NCBI GenBank assembly: GCA_016209245.1
Contig: JACQWN010000018.1
Coordinates: forward strand, 1-10,348
DNA from: Bacteroidia bacterium
Lineage (GTDB): Bacteria; Bacteroidota; Bacteroidia; Bacteroidales; BM523
Reading direction: 5' to 3'
Length of the DNA: 10,348 nt
The notes beneath the pieces are model-generated. The model had not been told where the DNA came from, made no database searches, and saw only the letters and a list, made by a program, of their open reading frames with translations. A program made the position numbers and the translations under genes. This document shows, one piece after another, positions 5,754-10,348 of the stretch (within the stretch, counting starts at the first letter, position 1; each line of letters starts with the position of its first letter).

Positions 5754-8700
5754 TGAATCAATATTTTCATGATATATCTCTGTTCGCCGATTTGGAGCTT
5801 TAGAAAATAAATTCCTTGCTGAATATGCAATATTTTAATGGGTTCTCGGAATTTCCCATACCTGTTATAAAAACATTGCCCATAAACACATCTGCCGGTT
5901 ATATCGTTCAGTGATAAATATACATCATAAAAATTTTGTTTTTTTTGTATATCAAATTCTATATAAAATATGCCGGACGCAGGATTTGGATATAAGCTGC
6001 AATTTTGTAAAGTGTGGTTAGCGGTTATTCCTGTAATTATATCATTTAAAAGAGTATCAGAGCCGCAGGCATTATAAGCTATCAACTGAGCTGTATAGTT
6101 ACCGGCTGCTGTGTATGTATGAATTGGATTAACGGAATTATCAGAAAATCCGTCGCTGAATGTCCAGAAATATGACTCTGCGTCAGTTGACAAATTCGTG
6201 AAAGTGACGGTTCCGTCATCATTTATATAATTAAAATTTGCAACGGGAGCGGAAAAATAAACCGTTGCAACAACGGGAGCCCTGGTGCTTATACATGACG
6301 GAGATGAAACTTCCCAGTCATAGAAAAAATAATAATAACCATAAGGATTTGTAGTAGCGCTGCTCATTTTAATACTGATAAGCCCTGGAATTTCATAAGG
6401 ATAATTAACATTTGAATTACTTCTGAATAATCCGGGATAATTTGTGCCGACAAGCCGTAAACCGGATTCGACAGGTAAAGCGAAATTTAACGTAATTCTG
6501 CTTTCCTCGGCCGGTACATTAACTGTCGCGGATTGTAAAACCTCGTTCGCACTGTTTCTTAGCTCAATCTGTCTGTTACCTGCTGTTTGTGCATAAACAA
6601 ATACAGATATTAATGTTGTCGGAGAATAGCAGTCGAATATCAGATAATGTTCATAGATGCCTGTATTAACGCTTCCGTTTGAAGCGTTATAAATTTCACC
6701 GACATATTGAGATGGTTGCGTAATTTGGCTTTCAACGTAGTATGTTGTTGTCTGAGATAAAACAGGTGTATTAAATATTGCCCCGGTATCCAAAAGCATT
6801 CCGCCGAATTCATCAGAATACCATGCTAATATACCGGTTCCATAAGCGGTTAATGAAACGCTTTCCTGGTTGCATCTTGAAGCGGATGTTACTGTTGGCG
6901 CCGGCGGTTTATTAATTACAATATAGTCGGATATAGTATATGTATCTGAACCGATTATATTTGAGGTTGTCAATGAAACTGTGAATATGCCGTTTTCAGA
7001 ATAAGTATGGGTTGGATTTCGGAGATTTGAAGTTGTTCCGTCGCCAAAATTCCAAAGCCATGAACTTGGGTAGTTTGACGATAGATCGTTAAAATGAATT
7101 ATTCCGGTGCAACTAGTTGTATTATCAGCTTCAAAAGCAGATACAGGAGCAGATGTAGGATAATTACACGTCCAGTTTAAAATAAATCCGGAAGCTGTCA
7201 CTGCCTGGTCTGTAATTTGCTCAATAGTAACAGTGTTTGACGTTGTAGTAATAACTCCTCCGCCCGGTAATGAACTTCCGGTGTAATTTCCGATTAAAGG
7301 ACTGTTAACATCAGGCCCGTCATAAATCCTTAAAAAGTCATAACCATCTTCATAATTAAATGAAATAAATGTCAAAGTAACAGAGGCGGCATCTGATGGA
7401 ATAATGGTCACGGTTCCATCGGTATTATCCTGATAATTTAACTCTCCGCCGCTGTCATATAATGTTCCTGAACAATCGGTATAAGTATCATTGCCTGCCT
7501 GAGGTAAATAATAAACACAGGGATTAGTCAAGCTAATGCTGATAAAAGCGGGTTTTACTAATGTATCGGTGCCTGGGTTAACACCATAAGCAACAAGAGT
7601 AACACTATAATTTCCTGTATCGCTATAAATATGAACCGGATTAATTTCCGTACTTGTAGTTCCATCGCCGAAATTCCATAAATATGAAGCCGCATCGTTG
7701 CTTTGGTTAATAAAATGAACCGTAGCCGGAGCGGAACAGAATATACTATCATCGGCAGAAAAATTTGCTATGGGCAATCCTGGTACTAGCTGCACATCAA
7801 CTATCACTGATGATTGGTCGTTAATAGCTATATTCGAAATTGTTTTGGCTTTATATCCGTGTGCATCATATTTTATTGAATAAATTTCTTGCTTTACGGG
7901 TCTGAAATAAATTCCAAACGGCAGCTCTGTATAAACGTCTGAACTGTCGTAATCGTGATTTAAGATAAAAACATTGGCTTTCAATGGTTCCCCTGTAAGT
8001 GAATCGGTAACAATTCCTCTAACTCCATAAAGGGTTTGTTCAATATAATTTAAGAACGAACGGTAGTTGTAATCCCAAAATAAAAGTAAATCGGCAGGTT
8101 GGGGAGTTCCTTCAGCAGAAATTTCGATTGTACATTCTCTGCCATGCTTAAAATATGTAGTATAATCCTGCCGGCTGCCATAAACGATATACCAATCGCC
8201 GCCGTTTGTAACGCCGTTATCCATATCGCCAAAATAATTAGCCGGGCCGTAAATATGGACAGTATCTGCATATTCTCTCGAAACATATTGCCACCATGCA
8301 TCATCTGCATGTATGTTTTCTGCACTGGTCCAAGTATCCCAAGGATAATTGACCAGTTCAGCGCCACCGTGAAAATTTACAGTTATGACAAAATGTATTG
8401 AATCGTACAGATTCATCATTGCGTTTGTTTCGGGTTGCCATGCTTCTCCGTCAGGATGGTTCCCTGCTGCAGGATTAGGATAGTTTCTGTTTAAATCAAC
8501 ATAATTGGCGTTTTCTCTTGTTGCACCTGAAACAGTATTATCTCCACCGGCATAAGTCCCGTCAGGATTTAATAAAGGATTAATCCAGATTTCCATATTG
8601 CTGACTAAATTTGTCACTTCTGAGCTGGTTCCATAATTCGACAGCAGGTAATCAATAAGCCGGAGCATTAAAACATAGCCCGTAGTTTCGTTGCCATGCA

Positions 8701-9262
8701 TTGTTGAAATGAACATAAACCTTGGTTCCGCTTCATTTGTATTAACATTATCGGATATTTTGGCAAACAGCAACTTTCGCCCTTCAACCGAAGCCCCGAT
8801 TTCTATTATCTTACAAAGACCGGGGTAATCGCTCTCGAACTGATACATCATGGTCTCGTATGCCTGGTATGTGGGGTAAGCCTCCCATGCCAAGGTATTT
8901 TTATCATATATGTCAAACATTTTAGGGTTTAGCAGAACATCGCCCGGATGAGGCAGTACTTTAAAATCATAATCATAAGCGATAAATTTTGTAAATTCTT
9001 TTTTATTTGCATAAGCAAAGACTTCATTTCCTTTGATATTACTGATAGAAATGAGCTTTGTCAGCTTATTAACCTCATTTTTCGAGGATATATTGAATTT
9101 AAAATATACCTCGCCTTTTTCGCTCAGATATTTATTTGCGAGGTAATAATTATTATGTTCCTGGGCGATAATTATTCCGGAGAAAAACACAAACGTCATT
9201 AAAAAAATAACAGATAACCGGAAAAATGAAATCATCTGTTTTTTTTGATTTATGGTTTTCAT
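5750..9262 (-). CDS. Secreted M14 zinc carboxypeptidase with PKD, CUB, Ig-like and T9SS type A sorting domains
   Basis: A 1170-residue extracellular metallopeptidase, probably cleaving C-terminal residues from proteins or peptides outside the cell. The ATG at 9262 is chosen over a TTG at 9286 because it starts the signal peptide (MKTINQKKQ..., site near A33|QEH). The M14 domain (about 125-405) has zinc ligands His189 and Glu192 (HGNE), Asn258-Arg259 (VDLNRNYP), third zinc ligand His298 (VNFHGG) and catalytic Glu380 (CTIEIS), so it looks active. Then come a carboxypeptidase regulatory-like beta domain (412-492), PKD (497-577, WNFGDGTTS), CUB-like (582-699, EDGYDFLRIYDGP), PKD (702-784), an Ig-like domain (788-844) split by a beta-rich insert (to about 985) and closed by CISTRAPVVATV, a third PKD (1002-1077) and the sorting domain (1086-1170: LYPNPASG, LNDITGR, GIYFLKL). 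The sorting domain targets it to the T9SS, for which PorU and PorV are encoded nearby. It starts 4 bases after the DUF1016 stop. No lesion seen. Confidence 0.92.
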   Translation of the reverse strand: MKTINQKKQMISFFRLSVIFLMTFVFFSGIIIAQEHNNYYLANKYLSEKGEVYFKFNISSKNEVNKLTKLISISNIKGNEVFAYANKKEFTKFIAYDYDFKVLPHPGDVLLNPKMFDIYDKNTLAWEAYPTYQAYETMMYQFESDYPGLCKIIEIGASVEGRKLLFAKISDNVNTNEAEPRFMFISTMHGNETTGYVLMLRLIDYLLSNYGTSSEVTNLVSNMEIWINPLLNPDGTYAGGDNTVSGATRENANYVDLNRNYPNPAAGNHPDGEAWQPETNAMMNLYDSIHFVITVNFHGGAELVNYPWDTWTSAENIHADDAWWQYVSREYADTVHIYGPANYFGDMDNGVTNGGDWYIVYGSRQDYTTYFKHGRECTIEISAEGTPQPADLLLFWDYNYRSFLNYIEQTLYGVRGIVTDSLTGEPLKANVFILNHDYDSSDVYTELPFGIYFRPVKQEIYSIKYDAHGYKAKTISNIAINDQSSVIVDVQLVPGLPIANFSADDSIFCSAPATVHFINQSNDAASYLWNFGDGTTSTEINPVHIYSDTGNYSVTLVAYGVNPGTDTLVKPAFISISLTNPCVYYLPQAGNDTYTDCSGTLYDSGGELNYQDNTDGTVTIIPSDAASVTLTFISFNYEDGYDFLRIYDGPDVNSPLIGNYTGSSLPGGGVITTTSNTVTIEQITDQAVTASGFILNWTCNYPTSAPVSAFEADNTTSCTGIIHFNDLSSNYPSSWLWNFGDGTTSNLRNPTHTYSENGIFTVSLTTSNIIGSDTYTISDYIVINKPPAPTVTSASRCNQESVSLTAYGTGILAWYSDEFGGMLLDTGAIFNTPVLSQTTTYYVESQITQPSQYVGEIYNASNGSVNTGIYEHYLIFDCYSPTTLISVFVYAQTAGNRQIELRNSANEVLQSATVNVPAEESRITLNFALPVESGLRLVGTNYPGLFRSNSNVNYPYEIPGLISIKMSSATTNPYGYYYFFYDWEVSSPSCISTRAPVVATVYFSAPVANFNYINDDGTVTFTNLSTDAESYFWTFSDGFSDNSVNPIHTYTAAGNYTAQLIAYNACGSDTLLNDIITGITANHTLQNCSLYPNPASGIFYIEFDIQKKQNFYDVYLSLNDITGRCVYGQCFYNRYGKFREPIKILHIQQGIYFLKLQIGEQRYIMKILIQ

Positions 9263-9497
9263 AATTTTAATTTTTTTTTGGTTCAATAGAACTAAACATA
9301 TCCTTTGCCTTCTCGATAATTTCTTTTGCCGAAGGTAATTGCCCCTGATATTTTTTCGGCAAGCGCTTAGTCAATTGGTATTCAGCAACTCCAATAGGAT
9401 TTTTTGCAACTCGAAGTGCATATTCGACTTCAAGATTATCTTTCTCTGCACAGAGAATAATGCCGATGGATGGGTTTTTCATCAGATAACTTCATTT

Positions 9498-9659
9498 GTA
9501 ACCGTTCACGGGGTTAATAAATATATTATTCATGCCGATTTGATTGATTACCAGATATTTAACAAATTCAATTAAAAAATAATTTGTGAAAATCTGTGTA
9601 ATCTGTGGCTTAATTTTCTATTTTTCAATTTATATTTAGTTTATAATCAGAACGGTTAC
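9498..9659. mobile_element. 162-bp MITE, IS66-like ends, with 8-bp target-site duplication
   Basis: The element begins GTAACCGTTC (9498-9507) and ends with the exact complement GAACGGTTAC (9650-9659). It is flanked by direct repeats CTTCATTT at 9490-9497 and 9660-9667, a perfect 8-bp target duplication. A shared TAAATATA about 20 bases in from each end extends the terminal repeat imperfectly to about 28 bases. It has no coding capacity. Ends starting GTAA and 8-bp duplications are features of the IS66 family, so I infer a miniature derivative mobilised by an IS66-type transposase. Removing the element plus one duplication copy rejoins the DUF1016 frame (NNQMK-LSDE), which confirms the insertion event. 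Confidence 0.88.
9585..9610. repeat. Common 'CCACAGATTACACAGATTTTCACA'-type repeat inside the MITE
   Basis: On the minus strand the segment reads AGCCACAGATTACACAGATT and continues TTCACA. I recall near-identical sequences scattered in intergenic DNA of many Bacteroidota and other genomes. Its position inside the MITE suggests either that the MITE family includes this motif or that one repeat was captured by another. Recognition is from memory. Confidence 0.4.
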
Positions 9660-10348
9660 CTTCATTTGATTGTTCAACAATTCAAGGTAATAATCCAGTT
9701 TTCCGGAATGTTCTGGTTCAAATTCGGTTGTTTTTAGTTCTATGGCCACCAGACAACGTAATTTTCGGTGGAAGAAAAGCAAATCAACATCATAATACTT
9801 TTTTCCCAAATAAAGCCTGTATTGATTGCCTATAAAGCAGAATCCGTATCCCAATTCAAGTATCAACTTCTTTACGTTCTCAACCATTAGGTTTTCAAAT
9901 TGCCTTTCAAGAATCGGCTTGGTTATTCCTAAAAAATCCAGATTATACTTACTCTTTAATGTTTCTTCTGCTTGTTCGGCCAAATACTCCGGCAATGCTA
10001 ATTTGAAATTATGTTTTTTAGGATTTTCAAGATAAACTTGATATGCATCGGCTTTTATCTGATTGAGCAATACACTGCGGCTCCAACTGTTTCCCGCAGT
10101 TGCTTTCAGGTAATATTTTCTTTCCTCTATATTTTTTACCTTTGACATAATAAGGATGTTTTGACCCCAAGGAATGTTTAACGCGAGCTTGAAAAGTTCA
10201 GGAAATTCTTTATATTCCTGATAAAACTGTCGCATATACCATAGGTTTTGAGGAGAGAATCCATCTCTGCCATCAAACAAATTATTTAAATCAATAGATA
10301 ACTTTTCTACAATTGACTTTCCCCACCCATATTCATTCTGCTTTTCTG

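Larger units (their letters stand above)
9267..10348 (-). pseudogene. DUF1016 (YhcG-type) PD-(D/E)XK nuclease-like gene, interrupted by a MITE and cut by the window end
   Basis: The frame is open from the window edge (10346 downwards), reading EKQNEYGWGKSIVEKLSIDL and then GFSPQNLWYMRQFYQEY and NIPWGQNILIMSKV, the DUF1016 N-terminal domain. The C-terminal nuclease-like domain follows, with YDVDLLFFHR, LVAIELKTTEFEPEH (Asp and Glu-x-Lys of the PD-(D/E)XK fold) and GKLDYYLELLNNQMK. There the MITE at 9498-9659 is inserted and brings a stop at 9636-9638. Past it the family sequence continues with LSDE, then after a one-base slip in an A/C run (9472-9479) with NPSIGIILCAEKDNLEVEYA, LRVAKNPIGVAEYQL and a tail ending in TAA at 9267-9269. 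So two lesions break the gene. DUF1016 proteins are often found with restriction-modification or mobile loci, and their role is poorly known. The gene ends 4 bases before the M14 ATG. Confidence 0.88.

Noticed and set aside
8050..8401. Overlapping open frames on both strands inside the M14 domain
   Set aside because: No start context, no recognisable homology, and the long frame 5750-9262 has clear domain motifs throughout; these are shadow frames.

Overview
This window looks like a chromosomal segment of an AT-rich Bacteroidota. It encodes type IX secretion (T9SS) proteins PorU and PorV, which are largely confined to that phylum. It also encodes a very large secreted protease with a T9SS type A sorting tail. 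Several promoters fit the Bacteroidetes -7 consensus (TAnnTTTG), and upstream regions are A-rich rather than carrying classic Shine-Dalgarno sites. No tRNA, rRNA or CRISPR array was seen.

Layout, left to right. Positions 1-2270 (+) hold a 5'-cut porU (C25-like sortase) that is broken inside: the reading frame runs up to the catalytic Cys and resumes in another frame about 40-50 residues further along the family. porV (2363-3658, +) and ispF (3660-4142, +) follow, one base apart. From about 4161 to 4810 lies an internally deleted ISAzo13-family insertion sequence whose transposase keeps only its N- and C-terminal parts. The stretch 4811-5267 has no intact gene. It holds an imperfect palindrome, a 14-bp direct repeat, one good promoter and a frameshifted small gene remnant. 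Positions 5268-5669 (+) hold a SiaC/DUF1987-type regulator with an in-frame amber codon where the family has Trp. A 24-bp-arm palindrome (5695-5753) separates it from the converging gene 5750-9262 (-), a 1170-residue secreted M14 carboxypeptidase with PKD, CUB and Ig-like domains and a T9SS sorting domain. Upstream of that (9267-10348, -) is a DUF1016/YhcG-type PD-(D/E)XK nuclease gene, cut by the window edge and interrupted by a 162-bp MITE (9498-9659) with 10-bp perfect terminal inverted repeats and an 8-bp target duplication.

How the parts relate. PorV shuttles cargo at the outer membrane, and PorU removes the C-terminal sorting domain and attaches cargo to the surface. The M14 protein is a typical cargo of that machinery. 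IspF is a housekeeping isoprenoid enzyme that appears translationally coupled to porV. The rest of the window is dominated by decay: five separate loci (porU, the transposase, the small ORF, the SiaC-like gene, the DUF1016 gene) carry a deletion, nonsense, frameshift or insertion lesion, while porV, ispF and the M14 gene are intact. I did not find a new multi-gene system. The most notable items are the MITE with its target duplication, the internally deleted IS, the exact position of the porU lesion and the amber codon in the SiaC homologue.
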